Counted from the first letter of the stretch, positions 8,419 through 22,844 are shown. The stretch: DNA of 64,000 nt from Avibacterium volantium (GCF_900635775.1 NZ_LR134167.1:336001-400000), one strand, 5' to 3'. The notes: generated by a model not told the origin, from the letters alone. Made by a program: numbers and translations.

Positions 8419-8883
8419 TTATTTTCTCGCCAATGGTGGGACGAAAGTGATACCCATATCCCAAGGCTGTTCAATCCAAGTGTTTTGTGGAATATCGATC
8501 ACATAATCGTCCACTAAATCCGCCCCAGCTGGTTTTGCGAAAACCGTTACAAAACGGGCATTTGGATAAAGTTCACGAATGGCTCGCGCCGTGTTGCCAG
8601 TATCTACTAAATCATCAACCACGATAAAGCCTTCGCCGCCGTTAGGCACTTGCGCAGCGTGTAAAACATTTAATTCGCCTTGCTGATTATGATCGTAGCT
8701 TGCGATACACACGGTTTCAACGTGGCGAATGCTCAATTCACGCGCCAATACCGCAGCAGGAAACAATCCCCCACGGCTCACTGCAATAATGCCTTTCCAT
8801 TGTGATGCTGGCAATAAACGTTCAGATAATTTGCGTGCGTGCATATGGAACATATCCCAAGTCACAACATATTTTTCACTCAT
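8419..8883 (-). CDS. gpt: Xanthine-guanine phosphoribosyltransferase
   Basis: A 154-residue purine salvage enzyme that converts guanine, xanthine or hypoxanthine plus PRPP to the nucleotide. The PRPP-binding signature is seen as [13 protein letters not shown], with [10 protein letters not shown] near the N-terminus and the C-terminal [11 protein letters not shown] typical of Gpt. Length equals that of the E. coli protein. It faces away from pepD. Confidence 0.96.
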   Translation of the reverse strand: MSEKYVVTWDMFHMHARKLSERLLPASQWKGIIAVSRGGLFPAAVLARELSIRHVETVCIASYDHNQQGELNVLHAAQVPNGGEGFIVVDDLVDTGNTARAIRELYPNARFVTVFAKPAGADLVDDYVIDIPQNTWIEQPWDMGITFVPPLARK

Positions 8884-9005
8884 AACTCACCTTAACTTAA
8901 GAAAGAGAGCGGAAACCGCCCAATAAATAAAATTGTGTTAGGATAACTTGAAACCAATTTTTATGCTATTATTTTGATGAATTTTTTTCATTTGAGGAAA
9001 AAACG

Positions 9006-10460
9006 ATGTCTGAAATCCAACAACTTCAACCTACCTTGTTGTGGAAATGGTTCGATCAAATCTGCGCCATTCCTCACCCTTCTTATCACGAAGAAGCACT
9101 GGCTAACTTCATCGTAAACTGGGCAAAAGAAAAACAATTTTTTGTCGAGCGCGATGAAGTCGGCAATATTTTAATTCGCAAGCCTGCAAGCGCAGGTATG
9201 GAAAATCGTCCTACCGTGGTGCTGCAAGCTCATCTTGATATGGTGCCACAAGCCAATGAAGACACCCAACACGATTTCCAAAAAGACCCTATTCAACCTT
9301 ATATCGAAGGCGAATGGGTCACCGCCAAAGGCACAACCCTAGGGGCGGATAACGGGATTGGCCTTGCTTCTGCCCTTGCCGCATTAGAAGAGGAAACCCT
9401 TGCTCACCCAGAGTTAGAAGTCTTGCTCACAATGACCGAAGAGCAAGGAATGGAAGGGGCGATTGGTTTGTGTCCAAACTGGTTGAAAAGCCAAATTATG
9501 ATCAACACGGATACCGAAGAAAACGGCGAAATTTATATTGGCTGTGCGGGTGGTGTGAATGCTGATCTCAGTGTTCCTGTGCAAAAAATTGCCAACCCTT
9601 ATGCGCATAGTTACGAGCTAGTATTAAAAGGCTTGCGTGGCGGGCATTCTGGCGTAGATATTCACACAGGACGCGTCAATGCTGTGAAAGCGCTAGTTCG
9701 TTTTCTTGCTCATCTCAAACAAGATCACCCACAAATTGATTTCGCCATTAGCCAAATTAAGGGCGGCTCAGTACGCAATGCCATTCCGCGTGAAGCCTTT
9801 GTAACCCTATGCTTTGATGGCGATCTCGCTCCATTACAAAGTGCGGTGGAAAATTTTGAAGTTTTATTAAAAACCGAATTAGCCATTGCCGAACCCAATC
9901 TGAGCTTGTTCTTACAACCTGTTGAAAAACCAGCACATATTTTTGATAGCCATTCACAAAATAACATCATTAACCTATTTAATGTCTTACCAAACGGCGT
10001 AATTCGTTACAGTGATGCGGTAGAAAATGTAGTGGAAACCTCACTCAGTTTAGGTGTGCTAAAAACCTCAGACAATCAAGTGAACGCCACAATTTTAATT
10101 CGTTCACTGATTGAAAGCGGCAAATATTATGTGCAAGAAATGTTGAAATCTTTGACCGCACTTTGTGGCGCAAGCGTCAATTTCGCTGGCAATTACCCAG
10201 GTTGGGAACCGCACCCAGACAGCAAAATCTTAGCCTTAACCAGCCAAATTTACGCGGAGATTTTAGGCCATCAACCTGAAATAAAAGTGATTCACGCAGG
10301 GTTAGAATGTGGCTTGCTGAAAAAAATCTACCCTAATTTAGACGTAGTTTCTATCGGCCCAACTATTATCAATGCTCATTCCCCTGATGAAAAAGTGCAT
10401 ATCCCCGCCGTACAAACCTACTGGCAATTACTCACCAGAATTTTGGCTGAAGTGAAGTAA
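9006..10460 (+). CDS. pepD: Aminoacyl-histidine dipeptidase (peptidase D)
   Basis: A 484-residue cytosolic zinc metallopeptidase of family M20 that cleaves Xaa-His dipeptides such as carnosine. Metal-site motifs are visible in order: [19 protein letters not shown], the catalytic glutamates in [10 protein letters not shown], the TDTEE ligand segment, RGGHSGVDI of the dimerisation region, and HAGLECGL near the C-terminus. A Shine-Dalgarno-like GAGGAAAAAACG precedes the ATG. Two uptake sequences lie inside the gene. Confidence 0.96.
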   Translation: MSEIQQLQPTLLWKWFDQICAIPHPSYHEEALANFIVNWAKEKQFFVERDEVGNILIRKPASAGMENRPTVVLQAHLDMVPQANEDTQHDFQKDPIQPYIEGEWVTAKGTTLGADNGIGLASALAALEEETLAHPELEVLLTMTEEQGMEGAIGLCPNWLKSQIMINTDTEENGEIYIGCAGGVNADLSVPVQKIANPYAHSYELVLKGLRGGHSGVDIHTGRVNAVKALVRFLAHLKQDHPQIDFAISQIKGGSVRNAIPREAFVTLCFDGDLAPLQSAVENFEVLLKTELAIAEPNLSLFLQPVEKPAHIFDSHSQNNIINLFNVLPNGVIRYSDAVENVVETSLSLGVLKTSDNQVNATILIRSLIESGKYYVQEMLKSLTALCGASVNFAGNYPGWEPHPDSKILALTSQIYAEILGHQPEIKVIHAGLECGLLKKIYPNLDVVSIGPTIINAHSPDEKVHIPAVQTYWQLLTRILAEVK

Positions 10461-10473
10461 TTCATTAAAATAT

Positions 10474-10511
10474 AAGTGCGGTGGAAAATTTCGAGATTTT
10501 TTACCGCACTT
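10474..10511. terminator. Uptake-sequence dyad terminator after pepD
   Basis: AAGTGCGGT (10474-10482) and ACCGCACTT (10503-10511) form the stem, extended by pairing AAAAT/ATTTT and followed by a T-run. It sits between convergent pepD and the transporter gene. Confidence 0.85.
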
Positions 10512-10523
10512 TTTATTTAAAAG

Positions 10524-11873
10524 CTAAGCTACATCTTTTGATTTTCTAGTTTGATATACAACTAAAATTGAGAAAATAATTGCGGCAACAACGGAGAGTA
10601 AATCAGCACCTACCCAGAAATAAGCAAGGGAATCAAAATCATAAATTTTATTACCTGCAGTATCAATCACGGTGGTTTTATCAATCATAAAGCCAGTTAA
10701 GAATTCCCCCGCTGCTGCACCGGCATAACCAAATACGCCCATCATTCCTAATGCAATGCCTGAAGCAGATTTATGAGAAATATCGGTGGCTAATAAACCG
10801 CCCAAGAAACAAAGTTGAATACCTAAGGTGATACCGAATACAGAAAGTGCAATAATCGCAAACCAAGTATTCCCTGCTGGAGCAAATAAAAATGCGGCGA
10901 GAGAAAGGGCATTTAGTAGGCTTACCACAACCGTCATAATATTACGTTTTCCTTGTAAGAAACGATCTGACAACCAACCTGAAATAATTGTCCCTAAAAT
11001 CCCAACAATACTGTTTACGCTAATGATAGAGGCAGCTTCCAGTGTAGTATAGCCTTTTCCATTTTCAAGGAAAAATACGCCCCAACTATTTACGCCATAA
11101 CGTCCAATGTACATACAACAAGAAGCTACTGCAAGCACCCAAATAGCTGGGTTTTTAATCACATCCCATTGATGTTTTAAAACCTCTTTGTTGTCGAGTT
11201 CCTCTGTTTGTTTATTCATTGTAATAATCGGCTTAAATCCACAAGCGGCAGGGGAGTCCTTCATAAACATCATCGCAACAAGAACACCGAGTAATCCCAT
11301 TATTCCCGCAAAGCTAAAACCAAATCGCCAGCCAAATGTGGTAATAATCGCTGCGGTAACAATAAAGGTTATCCCTTCACCTACATTATGAGCAACTGAC
11401 CAAAATCCATAGTAAGAACCTCGTTCTTTATCATCATACCAACGTGAAAGTGCTACTACACAAGGACCTACACCCATTGATTGTACCCAACCGTTAAATC
11501 CCCAAATGATAGTAAGAAAAATAGCACTAGTCGTCATTCCCATGGCAAAATTACATAATGCGGAGAAAAATAATCCTACCGAAAGGTAACGTACAATATT
11601 TGAGTGATCTGCCACTGCACTATTAACAAATTTACCAACCGCATAGGTAATAAAAATAGCGGAGCCTATCACCCCAAGTTCTGTTGGCGTCAAAATATTA
11701 TTATTGACTAAGGCAGGCTTAGCGACATTAAAAGATAAACGACAAACATAATAAATAGCGTAAGCAAAAGAGAATGCCCAAAAACTTTTCATTCTTGTGC
11801 TTTTAAACATTGCCTCGGTGTAATCTTTAAGTGGAATAGCTGGGCTTGCTTTGAAAAAATTTAAAATAGACAT
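10524..11873 (-). CDS. Organophosphate:phosphate antiporter (MFS, UhpT/GlpT family)
   Basis: A 449-residue major facilitator protein with about 12 hydrophobic segments. Both arginines that bind the phosphate group in GlpT/UhpT appear conserved: one in YYVCRLSFNVAKPAL (Arg45) and one in YIGRYGVNSWGVFFLE in the second half. The family exchanges internal phosphate for an external phosphorylated metabolite (sugar phosphate, glycerol-3-phosphate or phosphoglycerate); the substrate here cannot be read from sequence. The gene lies 12 bases downstream of a phosphatase gene on the same strand and no uhpABC-type regulator is adjacent, so import followed by dephosphorylation is a reasonable inference. 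Confidence 0.85.
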   Translation of the reverse strand: MSILNFFKASPAIPLKDYTEAMFKSTRMKSFWAFSFAYAIYYVCRLSFNVAKPALVNNNILTPTELGVIGSAIFITYAVGKFVNSAVADHSNIVRYLSVGLFFSALCNFAMGMTTSAIFLTIIWGFNGWVQSMGVGPCVVALSRWYDDKERGSYYGFWSVAHNVGEGITFIVTAAIITTFGWRFGFSFAGIMGLLGVLVAMMFMKDSPAACGFKPIITMNKQTEELDNKEVLKHQWDVIKNPAIWVLAVASCCMYIGRYGVNSWGVFFLENGKGYTTLEAASIISVNSIVGILGTIISGWLSDRFLQGKRNIMTVVVSLLNALSLAAFLFAPAGNTWFAIIALSVFGITLGIQLCFLGGLLATDISHKSASGIALGMMGVFGYAGAAAGEFLTGFMIDKTTVIDTAGNKIYDFDSLAYFWVGADLLSVVAAIIFSILVVYQTRKSKDVA

Positions 11874-11885
11874 TGTATTTTCCTC

Positions 11886-12680
11886 CTATAAAGTTAAGGA
11901 TCGAATAGCTTCAAGCTGATTAAATATGCCTTGACTGCTAGCAAGAATATAATTTCCTTTTAATAATCCATCATTTGCTAAAAAGTCATTGGTTTGTCCA
12001 CCAGCCTCTTGAACTAATAAAATACCGGCAAGGCAATCCCACGCATTGATATGCGGTTCAAAATATCCAATTAATCTGCCTGCCGCGACATAAGCCAAGG
12101 TTAATGCCCCTGAACCATTACGGACAAACATTCCCCCTTCTTTTAATACTTGATCAATAACTGGCACAAATGTACTTGGTGGAACACGATGAGACATTCC
12201 CAATCCAACTAATCCCTCTTGCAAAGAAGTCGCTTTTGATGCAGATAAAGGAGCTTTATTAACAAACGCACCTTCACCTTTAATCGTATGAAAAAGCTCT
12301 TTATGCAATGGATCGTAAATCAGCCCAATAACAATTTCCTGTTTGTAAAGCACGGCAATAGAAATACACCAAGCCTGTAGGCCATATAAAAAAGGACTTG
12401 TGCCATCAATGGGATCAACCACCCAGCAAAAGTCCTTATCAAGCCCATCGGCACCTGATTCTTCACCTAAGAAGCCATCATCAGGAAAGTGGGCTTTTAA
12501 TGCAGTTTTAATCTCTTTTTCAACATTTTGATCAGCGATGCTTACTAAATCTTGTGCTTCTCCCTTTTTATGCTGAATATTAAGTTTGTCTCTATTTAAG
12601 TAAAATGAGAGTGCTATTTCCCCCACATTCTTAATGAGATCTTTTGCAAAAACATAACGTTGCTGTATATGGCTATTCAT
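11886..12680 (-). CDS. Inositol-monophosphatase family phosphatase
   Basis: A 264-residue member of the Mg-dependent IMPase/FBPase/CysQ superfamily. Metal-site motifs: GEESGADG (Glu-Glu), DPIDGTSPF, and NAWDCLAGILLVQEAGG near the C-terminus. The usual DPIDGTTNF is DPIDGTSPF here, so it is probably not a plain SuhB. It is the first gene of a two-gene unit with the organophosphate antiporter (12-base gap), suggesting that it acts on the imported phosphate ester. Alternatives are CysQ-like or other sugar-phosphate phosphatases. Confidence 0.82.
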   Translation of the reverse strand: MNSHIQQRYVFAKDLIKNVGEIALSFYLNRDKLNIQHKKGEAQDLVSIADQNVEKEIKTALKAHFPDDGFLGEESGADGLDKDFCWVVDPIDGTSPFLYGLQAWCISIAVLYKQEIVIGLIYDPLHKELFHTIKGEGAFVNKAPLSASKATSLQEGLVGLGMSHRVPPSTFVPVIDQVLKEGGMFVRNGSGALTLAYVAAGRLIGYFEPHINAWDCLAGILLVQEAGGQTNDFLANDGLLKGNYILASSQGIFNQLEAIRSLTL

Positions 12681-12718
12681 ACGTCCCCCTTTTGTTTCAA
12701 ATCCAACAAAATTAGAAC

Positions 12719-12734
12719 ATATATTCCAATATAT
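12719..12734. promoter_or_regulatory. Palindrome upstream of the phosphatase-antiporter unit
   Basis: ATATATTCCAATATAT is a perfect 7-2-7 inverted repeat 39-54 bases upstream of the phosphatase start codon. It could be an operator; no regulator is identifiable nearby, and AT-rich palindromes arise easily. Confidence 0.3.
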
Positions 12735-12805
12735 ACAAACATCAAAATTTTTGTTTTGAGAGATGTTTCACAAAATATTTTTAGGTGAATTTTGACCAGG
12801 AAAAG

Positions 12806-12830
12806 AAAAACCACCCGAAGGGTGGTTTTT
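12806..12830 (-). terminator. Terminator of the atp operon
   Basis: Stem AAAAACCACCC / GGGTGGTTTTT with a 3-base loop, reading as a CTTCGG-capped hairpin followed by T residues on the minus strand, 27 bases after the atpC stop. Confidence 0.9.
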
Positions 12831-12856
12831 AAATGCAGTAAAAAAGTGCGGTAAAA

Positions 12857-13285
12857 TTAGCGTTTGTTTTTGACTAATTTTTCTGTCAGTTCGTAAGCGC
12901 GTAGTTTAGCAAGCTCTTTAGAGAGTTTCGCGGCGAGCATTTCGTAGTTGGCGTCTTTGACGTTGGCTACGATATTTTGTTCTGCCTGGCGTTTCGCTTC
13001 TAAAATGCGATCACCATCAAGCTCTTTACCACGGATTGCGACATCCGCTAGGACGGTAACGACATTGGGTTGAACTTCTAAAAAGCCACCTGAAACGTAG
13101 ATAACTTCTTCATTGCCATTTTCTAAGGTCAATTTGACGATACCCGGTTTGATTGCCGTTAATAAGGGGGTGTGGCCCGGTAAGATACCAAGCTCCCCTT
13201 CAATCCCTGTGGCTTGAATGCTTTTTACTTGACCAGTAAAAATGCTTTCTTCTGCACTTACAACCGTTAAATTTAATGTTGCCAT
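12857..13285 (-). CDS. atpC: ATP synthase epsilon subunit
   Basis: A 142-residue F1 central-stalk subunit that couples rotation and inhibits ATP hydrolysis. It has the N-terminal beta sandwich ([35 protein letters not shown]) and a C-terminal helical hairpin. It is the last gene of the atp operon and follows atpD after 39 bases. Confidence 0.96.
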   Translation of the reverse strand: MATLNLTVVSAEESIFTGQVKSIQATGIEGELGILPGHTPLLTAIKPGIVKLTLENGNEEVIYVSGGFLEVQPNVVTVLADVAIRGKELDGDRILEAKRQAEQNIVANVKDANYEMLAAKLSKELAKLRAYELTEKLVKNKR

Positions 13286-13324
13286 TGTGATTCTCCTTCA
13301 AGTGTTTAATCAGGCTTGAAGTGA

Positions 13325-14710
<1,386 letters not shown>

Positions 14711-14714
14711 TTAC

Positions 14715-15584
14715 TTAAATTGCCGCTGCACCAGCAACAATTTCATTTAATTCATTTGTAATACTTGTTTGGCGAGCTTTGTTGTAAACTAATTGCAAGT
14801 CTTTAATTAAGTTTCCTGCATTATCAGTTGCCGCTTTCATCGCCACCATTCGTGCCGCTTGCTCAGAAGCCAAATTTTCAACTACCGCTTGATACACTTG
14901 AGATTCTAAATAACGAACCAATAAACTATCTAACAACACTTTTGGATCAGGTTCGTAGATATAGTCCCAAGATTGTGCGCTTTCACCTAAATCATCATTG
15001 TCTAATTCAGGTAAAGGAACAAGTTTTTCTAAAGTAGGTTTTTGCGACATTGTGTTGATGAACTTATTGTAAGCAATGTAGATCGCATCTAATTTGCCTT
15101 CTCTATAAGCATCAAACATTTCATTTGCCGTACCAATTAATTCTTCAACAGAAGGCGTATCGCCCATTCCTGAATTTTGTGTGGCAATATTCAAGCCAAG
15201 AGATTGGAAAAACCCGATACCTTTTGCACCGATTAAACCCAGTGAAACTTCCACTTGTTTTTCTTTCCAACCTTTGATTTCTTGAAGTGCGGTCTTAAAT
15301 AAGTTGATATTTAAACCGCCACATAATCCACGATCTGTTGAAACAAGTAGGATACCTACTTTTTTCACTTCTCGTTCCACTAAAAACGGATGTTTATAAC
15401 CAATACTGGCTTTTGACACGTGGCTAATCACGCGGCGTATGGCTTGAGCATACGGGCGTGAAGATGACATACGATCCTGCGTTTTACGCATTTTCGATGC
15501 TGCAACCATTTCCATTGCCTTAGTAATTTTTTGTGTACTTTGAACACTGGAAATTTTGGTTCTTATCTCTTTTGCACCTGCCAT
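14715..15584 (-). CDS. atpG: ATP synthase gamma subunit
   Basis: A 289-residue F1 rotor shaft. N-terminal helix [30 protein letters not shown] and C-terminal helix with [15 protein letters not shown] pair as the coiled coil inside the alpha3-beta3 ring. [11 protein letters not shown] is the family signature. Located between atpA and atpD as in E. coli. Confidence 0.97.
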   Translation of the reverse strand: MAGAKEIRTKISSVQSTQKITKAMEMVAASKMRKTQDRMSSSRPYAQAIRRVISHVSKASIGYKHPFLVEREVKKVGILLVSTDRGLCGGLNINLFKTALQEIKGWKEKQVEVSLGLIGAKGIGFFQSLGLNIATQNSGMGDTPSVEELIGTANEMFDAYREGKLDAIYIAYNKFINTMSQKPTLEKLVPLPELDNDDLGESAQSWDYIYEPDPKVLLDSLLVRYLESQVYQAVVENLASEQAARMVAMKAATDNAGNLIKDLQLVYNKARQTSITNELNEIVAGAAAI

Positions 15585-15606
15585 TGATGTTCTCCGTTAA
15601 TGTGAA

Positions 15607-17148
15607 TTACCAAGCACTGTTTGCTTTGAAATTGTCTAAAATCGCTTGCAATGTTGCTTTGATTTCATCATTGTAATCGCCAGTTTTGGTTAATCCGTCC
15701 ATAAAATCAGCATAGTTATGTGCTGCATATTCTAAAAGGGCAGATTCAAAAGAAGCGATACGATCTAATTCAACATCTTCTAAATAACCAAACTCAACCG
15801 CAAATAATACTAAGGCTTGCTGTGCAACGCTTAACGGAGAATATTGTTTTTGTTTCAATAATTCTGTTACTTTCTGACCGTGAGAAAGTTGTTTGCGTGT
15901 TGCATCATCAAGATCTGAAGCAAATTGTGCGAATGCTGCTAATTCACGATATTGCGCAAGTGCGGTACGAATACCACCCGCTAATTTTTTGATGACTTTA
16001 GTTTGTGCTGCACCACCCACACGAGATACCGAAATACCTGGGTTTACCGCAGGACGAATACCTGAGTTAAATAGGTTAGATTCTAAGAAAATCTGACCAT
16101 CGGTAATGGAAATTACGTTGGTTGGTACGAAAGCCGATACGTCACCTGCTTGGGTTTCAATAATTGGTAATGCAGTTAAAGAACCTGTTTTACCTGTTAC
16201 TTTGCCTTGTGTGAAACGTTCAACATATTCTGCATTAACACGAGAAGCACGCTCAAGTAAGCGAGAGTGTAAATAGAATACATCACCAGGGAAAGCTTCA
16301 CGACCTGGTGGACGGCGTAATAACAATGAAATTTGACGATAAGCAACCGCTTGTTTAGATAAATCATCATAAACGATGAGTGCATCTTCACCGCGATCAC
16401 GGAAATATTCACCCATTGTACAACCTGCATAAGGCGCTAAATATTGTAACGCAGCAGATTCTGATGCAGATGCCACAACCACGATAGTATTTTGTAATGC
16501 GCCGTGTTCTTCTAATTTACGCACTACGTTAGCAATAGTTGATGCTTTTTGACCGATCGCTACATAGATACATTTAATGCCAGAATCTTTTTGGTTGATG
16601 ATGGCATCGATAGCTAATGCGGTTTTACCTGTTTGACGGTCACCGATAATTAACTCACGTTGACCACGACCGATTGGCACCATTGAGTCCACCGCTTTAT
16701 AACCAGTTTGAACAGGCTGATCAACAGATTTACGATCGATAACCCCTGGTGCGATAACTTCAACAGGCGCATAACCATCGTTTTCAATTTCGCCTTTACC
16801 ATCAATTGGCTGACCAAGGGTATTCACCACACGACCTAATAAACCACGGCCTACTGGCACTTCAAGAATACGTCCTGTACATTGAACTTCCATACCTTCA
16901 GAAAGATCAGTATAAGGCCCCATTACAACCGCACCTACCGAATCACGCTCTAGGTTCAGTGCCATTGCATAACGATTGTCGGGTAATGCAATCATTTCCC
17001 CTTGCATTACATCACTTAAACCGTGGATACGAATAACCCCATCGCTCACAGAAACAATGGTTCCTGTGTTGCGTGGTTCGCTCACCACGTTAAATTCGGC
17101 AATGCGTTTTTTAATTAATTCACTAATTTCAGTCGAATTTAGTTGCAT
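15607..17148 (-). CDS. atpA: ATP synthase alpha subunit
   Basis: A 513-residue non-catalytic nucleotide-binding F1 subunit. It has Walker A GDRQTGKT and the arginine-finger region [36 protein letters not shown]. Length equals that of E. coli AtpA. One uptake sequence lies inside it. Confidence 0.98.
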   Translation of the reverse strand: MQLNSTEISELIKKRIAEFNVVSEPRNTGTIVSVSDGVIRIHGLSDVMQGEMIALPDNRYAMALNLERDSVGAVVMGPYTDLSEGMEVQCTGRILEVPVGRGLLGRVVNTLGQPIDGKGEIENDGYAPVEVIAPGVIDRKSVDQPVQTGYKAVDSMVPIGRGQRELIIGDRQTGKTALAIDAIINQKDSGIKCIYVAIGQKASTIANVVRKLEEHGALQNTIVVVASASESAALQYLAPYAGCTMGEYFRDRGEDALIVYDDLSKQAVAYRQISLLLRRPPGREAFPGDVFYLHSRLLERASRVNAEYVERFTQGKVTGKTGSLTALPIIETQAGDVSAFVPTNVISITDGQIFLESNLFNSGIRPAVNPGISVSRVGGAAQTKVIKKLAGGIRTALAQYRELAAFAQFASDLDDATRKQLSHGQKVTELLKQKQYSPLSVAQQALVLFAVEFGYLEDVELDRIASFESALLEYAAHNYADFMDGLTKTGDYNDEIKATLQAILDNFKANSAW

Positions 17149-17160
17149 CTTTTATTCCTC

Positions 17161-17709
17161 TTATAATTGCAACTCATTTGCAAGACGAGCCAGTTGCCCA
17201 CGGCTACTTCCGTCAATGACAAAATCATCTGTACGAATAATAACACCAGCAATCAGTGCATTATCTACGCTGCAATTTAATTTAACTTTACGAGCAAGTT
17301 TCTTTTCCATTGCGGCTGCAATTTTAGCTTGTTGCTCTGCACTTAATGGTTGAGCTGAGATGACTTCCACATCTGCAATCGCTTGGTGTTCACTCACATA
17401 ATGTTGGAACAATGCAAATACCGCTGGAAGTACAGTTAAACGCTTATTTTCAGCCATTAACCGAATCAAATTTTGCCCATATTGATCAAGTTGGTCGCCA
17501 CAAATTGAAATCACCGTATCAGCAACTTTGCTGGCAGATAAATCACCTGTTAGGAAACCTTGCATCTCTTTATTTTCAACAACTTGAGAAGCAAAATTTA
17601 GCATTTCTGCCCATTTTTCCACCGCACTTTTGTTTTGTGCTTGTTGCTCGATAGAAAAATCAAATGCTGCTTTTGCATAAGGGCGAGCTATGGTAGTTAA
17701 TTCTGACAT
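17161..17709 (-). CDS. atpH: ATP synthase delta subunit
   Basis: A peripheral-stalk subunit joining F1 to the b dimer; 182 residues from [20 protein letters not shown] prefer this ATG at 17709 over an upstream in-frame ATG (17736) because the family begins at this sequence, the longer version would overlap atpF, and a GAAGG-type ribosome site lies just upstream. The C-terminal [21 protein letters not shown] is the family signature. Confidence 0.94.
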   Translation of the reverse strand: MSELTTIARPYAKAAFDFSIEQQAQNKSAVEKWAEMLNFASQVVENKEMQGFLTGDLSASKVADTVISICGDQLDQYGQNLIRLMAENKRLTVLPAVFALFQHYVSEHQAIADVEVISAQPLSAEQQAKIAAAMEKKLARKVKLNCSVDNALIAGVIIRTDDFVIDGSSRGQLARLANELQL

Positions 17710-17722
17710 AAGCCCAACCTTC

Positions 17723-18193
17723 TTATAGTTCTGCAACTAATTTTTCAATAATGTCATTGTTTGCCGCTTCATCAACCGTGCGACCCACAATTTTCTCAGC
17801 ACCTGCAACCGCTAAAGAGGCTACTTTCGCTCGTAATTCTTCTTGAACACGTTTACGCTCTGTTTCAATCTCAGCGTGGCCTTGTTCAATAATTCTTGCT
17901 TTTAATGCTTCCGCTTCAGCTTTCACTTCTTCTAGGATTTCGTTGCGACGTTTATTCGCTAAATCCACAATTTCTTGTGCTTGAAGTTTCGCTTGATTAA
18001 TTTCTTGCTCCACCAATGTTTTGGTTTCTGCTTGCTCTTTTCGTGCGACTTCTGCTGCAGCTAAAGCATTAGCAATTGAGCTTTGACGCTCTTCAATTGC
18101 TTTAATAATTGGTGGCCAAACATATTTCATACAAAACCACACAAATAGTGCGAATGCAATAAGCTGACCAATTAATGTTGCATTTAAGTTCAC
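17723..18193 (-). CDS. atpF: ATP synthase b subunit
   Basis: A 156-residue protein with one N-terminal membrane helix (about residues 4-26, [19 protein letters not shown]) followed by a long charged coiled coil forming the peripheral stalk. Length equals that of E. coli AtpF. Confidence 0.97.
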   Translation of the reverse strand: MNLNATLIGQLIAFALFVWFCMKYVWPPIIKAIEERQSSIANALAAAEVARKEQAETKTLVEQEINQAKLQAQEIVDLANKRRNEILEEVKAEAEALKARIIEQGHAEIETERKRVQEELRAKVASLAVAGAEKIVGRTVDEAANNDIIEKLVAEL

Positions 18194-18266
18194 AACGCCC
18201 TCCTCAATAATGTCATCAATGTTACCCGTTTAGGGTAAAGCTTGGTTGTACAAACAACGCTGACAA

Positions 18267-18569
<303 letters not shown>

Positions 18570-18597
18570 TTAATAAAAATCGTTAAATAATCTGTGT

Positions 18598-19792
<1,195 letters not shown>

Positions 19793-19920
19793 TTGCCACT
19801 TTTAAAATACTAACTCGAAAGAGTGAAATTTATTATACGCCAGTTTTGTCAGTATTCAACTTATAAAACCTGCTAGAAAGCATTCATTTTATTATATTTT
19901 TGTTAAATTCTCAAAAAATT

Positions 19921-20556
19921 TTAACCTTTATTTAACAAAACAAGGTTTCTTTCGCCAATTAATTCTGGAACTGTTAAGTTAATCACATTTTTTATCACAA
20001 AATCGGCTGATAATTGTTCCACTTCGTCTTGATGATATTGTCCTTTTAGGGCATAAAAGATGCCATTTTCATCAACCAAGTGCTGGCACCAGTCGGTCAT
20101 ATCTTTTAATGACGCAAAAGCGCGACTTAATACACCATCAAATAACACTTCAGGCTGATAATCTTCAACTCGACTTAATACTGGAATCACGTTGGTAATG
20201 CCAAGCTCACGCAAGGCATTACGGATAAAGCTAATGCGTTTACCTAAACTATCTAACAACACAAAGGTTTTATCTGGATTAATAATGGCTAAAGGCAAGC
20301 CAGGTAAGCCTGGCCCTGTTCCCACATCAATGAAACGATCACCTTGTAAGTAAGGGCTGACAACAAGGCTATCCATAATATGTTTCACTAGCATTTCTTG
20401 CGGATCACGCACAGAAGTGAGGTTGTAAGCCTTGTTCCATTTATCCAACAACACCACAAGCTTAACGAGCTGATCTTTTTGCTGATCGCTCACAGAAAGT
20501 GCGGTGCTTTTTAATAGAAAATTTAATTTTTCTTTGAGTTGTTCGATGTTAGCCAT
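19921..20556 (-). CDS. rsmG: 16S rRNA (guanine527-N7)-methyltransferase
   Basis: A 211-residue SAM-dependent methyltransferase that modifies G527 of 16S rRNA. The SAM-binding motif is [15 protein letters not shown], followed by [12 protein letters not shown]. Its ATG overlaps the mnmG stop by one base (TAATG), so the pair is translationally coupled, as in the classic gidA-gidB arrangement. Confidence 0.96.
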   Translation of the reverse strand: MANIEQLKEKLNFLLKSTALSVSDQQKDQLVKLVVLLDKWNKAYNLTSVRDPQEMLVKHIMDSLVVSPYLQGDRFIDVGTGPGLPGLPLAIINPDKTFVLLDSLGKRISFIRNALRELGITNVIPVLSRVEDYQPEVLFDGVLSRAFASLKDMTDWCQHLVDENGIFYALKGQYHQDEVEQLSADFVIKNVINLTVPELIGERNLVLLNKG

Positions 20557-22445
20557 TATTCACCACGCTTTAACATACCTTGTTTTTTCAGATTCACCAA
20601 TAAAATGGAAATGGCCGCAGGTGTTACGCCAGAAATACGGCTCGCTTGCCCAATTGAGGTTGGGCGATGTTGCATTAATTTCGACCGCACTTCATTAGAT
20701 AACCCAGATACTGCATCATAATCAAAATTATCGGGAATTTCTGTATTCTCATAACGTTTTTGGCGTGCGATTTCTTCTTGTTGATGCTCAATATAACCTT
20801 GATATTTAATCGCAATTTCCACTTGTTCTGCTGCTTCTTTATCTTCAATTGCAGGCGCAAATGGGGTTAATTGAGTAAGAGATTGATAATTCACTTCTGG
20901 ACGGCGTAATAAATCTTCGCCACTTGCCTCACGAGTTAATGGGCTATTTAGCAATTCATTAGCTTCAGCCAAATATTCAGAACGTGGATGCAACCAAATG
21001 CTACGCAAACGCTGGCGCTCTAATTCAATATTTTCCATTTTTTGATTAAAACGCGCCCAGCGTTTTTCATCAATTAAGCCAAGTTTATGTGCTGTTGGGG
21101 TTAAACGAATATCCGCATTATCTTCACGCAGCAATAAACGGTATTCCGCTCGAGAGGTAAACACACGATAAGGTTCTTTGGTGCCTAAGGTACAAAGATC
21201 GTCCACCAACACGCCAATATAAGCTTGATCACGATGCGGATACCAACTGTCTTTGTCTTGCACATAAAGCCCGGCATTAATTCCTGCCAATAATCCTTGC
21301 GCTGCGGCTTCTTCATAACCTGTCGTACCGTTAATTTGGCCTGCAAAGAATAAACCTTTAATCGCTTTGGTTTCTAAGGTAGGTTTTAAATCACGGGGAT
21401 CAAAATAATCATACTCAATGGCATAACCTGGTTTGATAATGCGTGCATTTTCCAATCCTTTCATTGAATTAACAATGCCCATTTGCACATCAAATGGCAA
21501 ACTCGTAGAAATACCGTTTGGATAAACTTCATTGGACGTTAAACCTTCAGGCTCAAGATAAATTTGGTGCGAATTACGTTCAGCAAAACGCATTACTTTA
21601 TCTTCAATGGAAGGACAATAACGCGGCCCAATTCCTTCAATCACACCGGCATACATCGGGCTACGATCCAAATTATTACGGATCAATTCGTGGGTTTGCT
21701 CGTTGGTATGGGTGATATAGCAAGGAATTTGGCGTGGGTGTTGATCCACCGATCCCATAAAAGAAAAAACCGGTAATTTTGCATCGCCGTGTTGTTTTGC
21801 TAGCACATCAAAATTAATGGTTCTTGCATCAATACGCGGTGGGGTGCCTGTTTTTAAACGATCCACGCGCAAATTCAGATCGCGCAGACGATGAGCTAGA
21901 CTCACTGAGGCAGGATCACCAGCACGCCCACCTGCATAATTTTCCATACCAATATGGATCTTACCCGATAAAAATGTCCCAGTGGTTAAGATCACCGATT
22001 TAGATCTAAACTTTAATCCCATTTTGGTTTCTACACCCGCAACGCGATCTTGTTCGATCAAAATATCTGTTACTTCTTGTTGGAAAATATCTAAATCCGG
22101 TTGATTTTCTAACGCGATCCTTACCGCTTGGCGGTATAACACGCGATCTGCTTGCGCACGCGTAGCGCGTACAGCAGGGCCTTTACTGCTATTTAAAGTA
22201 CGAAACTGAATACCTGCTTGATCCGCTGCAGTAGCCATTAAACCACCCATAGCATCAATTTCTTTAACTAAATGCCCTTTACCAATGCCACCAATGGCTG
22301 GGTTGCAAGACATTTGCCCTAATGTATCCACATTGTGCGTTAATAATAATGTTTTTAATCCCATTCGTGCTGGCGCAAGAGCCGCTTCTGTGCCCGCGTG
22401 TCCACCACCAATCACAATCACATCATAACTTTCTGTATAAAACAT
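20556..22445 (-). CDS. mnmG: tRNA wobble-uridine modification enzyme MnmG (GidA)
   Basis: A 629-residue FAD protein that, with MnmE, installs the carboxymethylaminomethyl group at U34 of certain tRNAs. The FAD motif is [10 protein letters not shown]; the signatures [11 protein letters not shown] and [22 protein letters not shown] are present. It abuts oriC, the expected place for gidA. Confidence 0.98.
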   Translation of the reverse strand: MFYTESYDVIVIGGGHAGTEAALAPARMGLKTLLLTHNVDTLGQMSCNPAIGGIGKGHLVKEIDAMGGLMATAADQAGIQFRTLNSSKGPAVRATRAQADRVLYRQAVRIALENQPDLDIFQQEVTDILIEQDRVAGVETKMGLKFRSKSVILTTGTFLSGKIHIGMENYAGGRAGDPASVSLAHRLRDLNLRVDRLKTGTPPRIDARTINFDVLAKQHGDAKLPVFSFMGSVDQHPRQIPCYITHTNEQTHELIRNNLDRSPMYAGVIEGIGPRYCPSIEDKVMRFAERNSHQIYLEPEGLTSNEVYPNGISTSLPFDVQMGIVNSMKGLENARIIKPGYAIEYDYFDPRDLKPTLETKAIKGLFFAGQINGTTGYEEAAAQGLLAGINAGLYVQDKDSWYPHRDQAYIGVLVDDLCTLGTKEPYRVFTSRAEYRLLLREDNADIRLTPTAHKLGLIDEKRWARFNQKMENIELERQRLRSIWLHPRSEYLAEANELLNSPLTREASGEDLLRRPEVNYQSLTQLTPFAPAIEDKEAAEQVEIAIKYQGYIEHQQEEIARQKRYENTEIPDNFDYDAVSGLSNEVRSKLMQHRPTSIGQASRISGVTPAAISILLVNLKKQGMLKRGE

Positions 22446-22600
22446 AATAACCTTAATTGCGTGATAAATTTGATCTTCATAAAAGTAACAGCGTATTCTA
22501 CATCAAATTGATCGTTGCTTAAATCGAAGATTGAAGATCCGGTGAATTTTGTTCGCTCGATCAAAGGATCAAAAAGAAGATCCTTGCCTTATTAATATAA

Positions 22601-22633
22601 GATCTCTTTTTATATATAAAGATCTTATTATGA
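22601..22633 (+). other. oriC DNA-unwinding element, 13-mer-like repeats
   Basis: Two GATC-led AT-rich 13-mers, GATCTCTTTTTAT (22601-22613) and GATCTTATTATGA (22621-22633), spaced 20 bases apart, resemble the E. coli L/M/R repeats. They lie on the mnmG side of the first DnaA box, as in E. coli. Confidence 0.75.
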
Positions 22634-22656
22634 TAATTATTAGGATCGCTGATCCT

Positions 22657-22665
22657 TGTGTATAA
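22657..22665 (-). other. DnaA box (R1-equivalent)
   Basis: TGTGTATAA on the plus strand, i.e. TTATACACA on the minus strand, matching TTATNCACA. It directly follows the unwinding element, in the position and orientation of E. coli R1. Confidence 0.82.
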
Positions 22666-22763
22666 GGCAAATTTTCGTTTAAAAATAAAGGAGTTAGATC
22701 CTTTTTTAGGTTGTTTAGATCACCCATTGATCTAGCTGTATATGTTGTGAGTAAAAGTGAAAG

Positions 22764-22772
22764 TTATCCACA
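22764..22772 (+). other. DnaA box, consensus
   Basis: A perfect TTATCCACA, the strongest DnaA-binding sequence, within the mnmG-mioC interval. Confidence 0.88.
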
Positions 22773-22835
22773 ATAAAGTTTTTTTTTATTTTTATTTACA
22801 GAATAAATACAATATTTAGACAGGTTTTGACTAAG

Positions 22836-22844
22836 TTATCCACA
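22836..22844 (+). other. DnaA box, consensus (R4-equivalent)
   Basis: A second perfect TTATCCACA, 72 bases from the previous one, near mioC. Its context AGTTATCCACAG matches E. coli R4. Confidence 0.88.

Noticed and set aside
22561..22740. Repeated GATC-containing sequences that at first looked like a CRISPR or direct-repeat array
   Set aside because: There is no constant repeat length or unique-spacer pattern; the GATC sites and 13-mers fit oriC.
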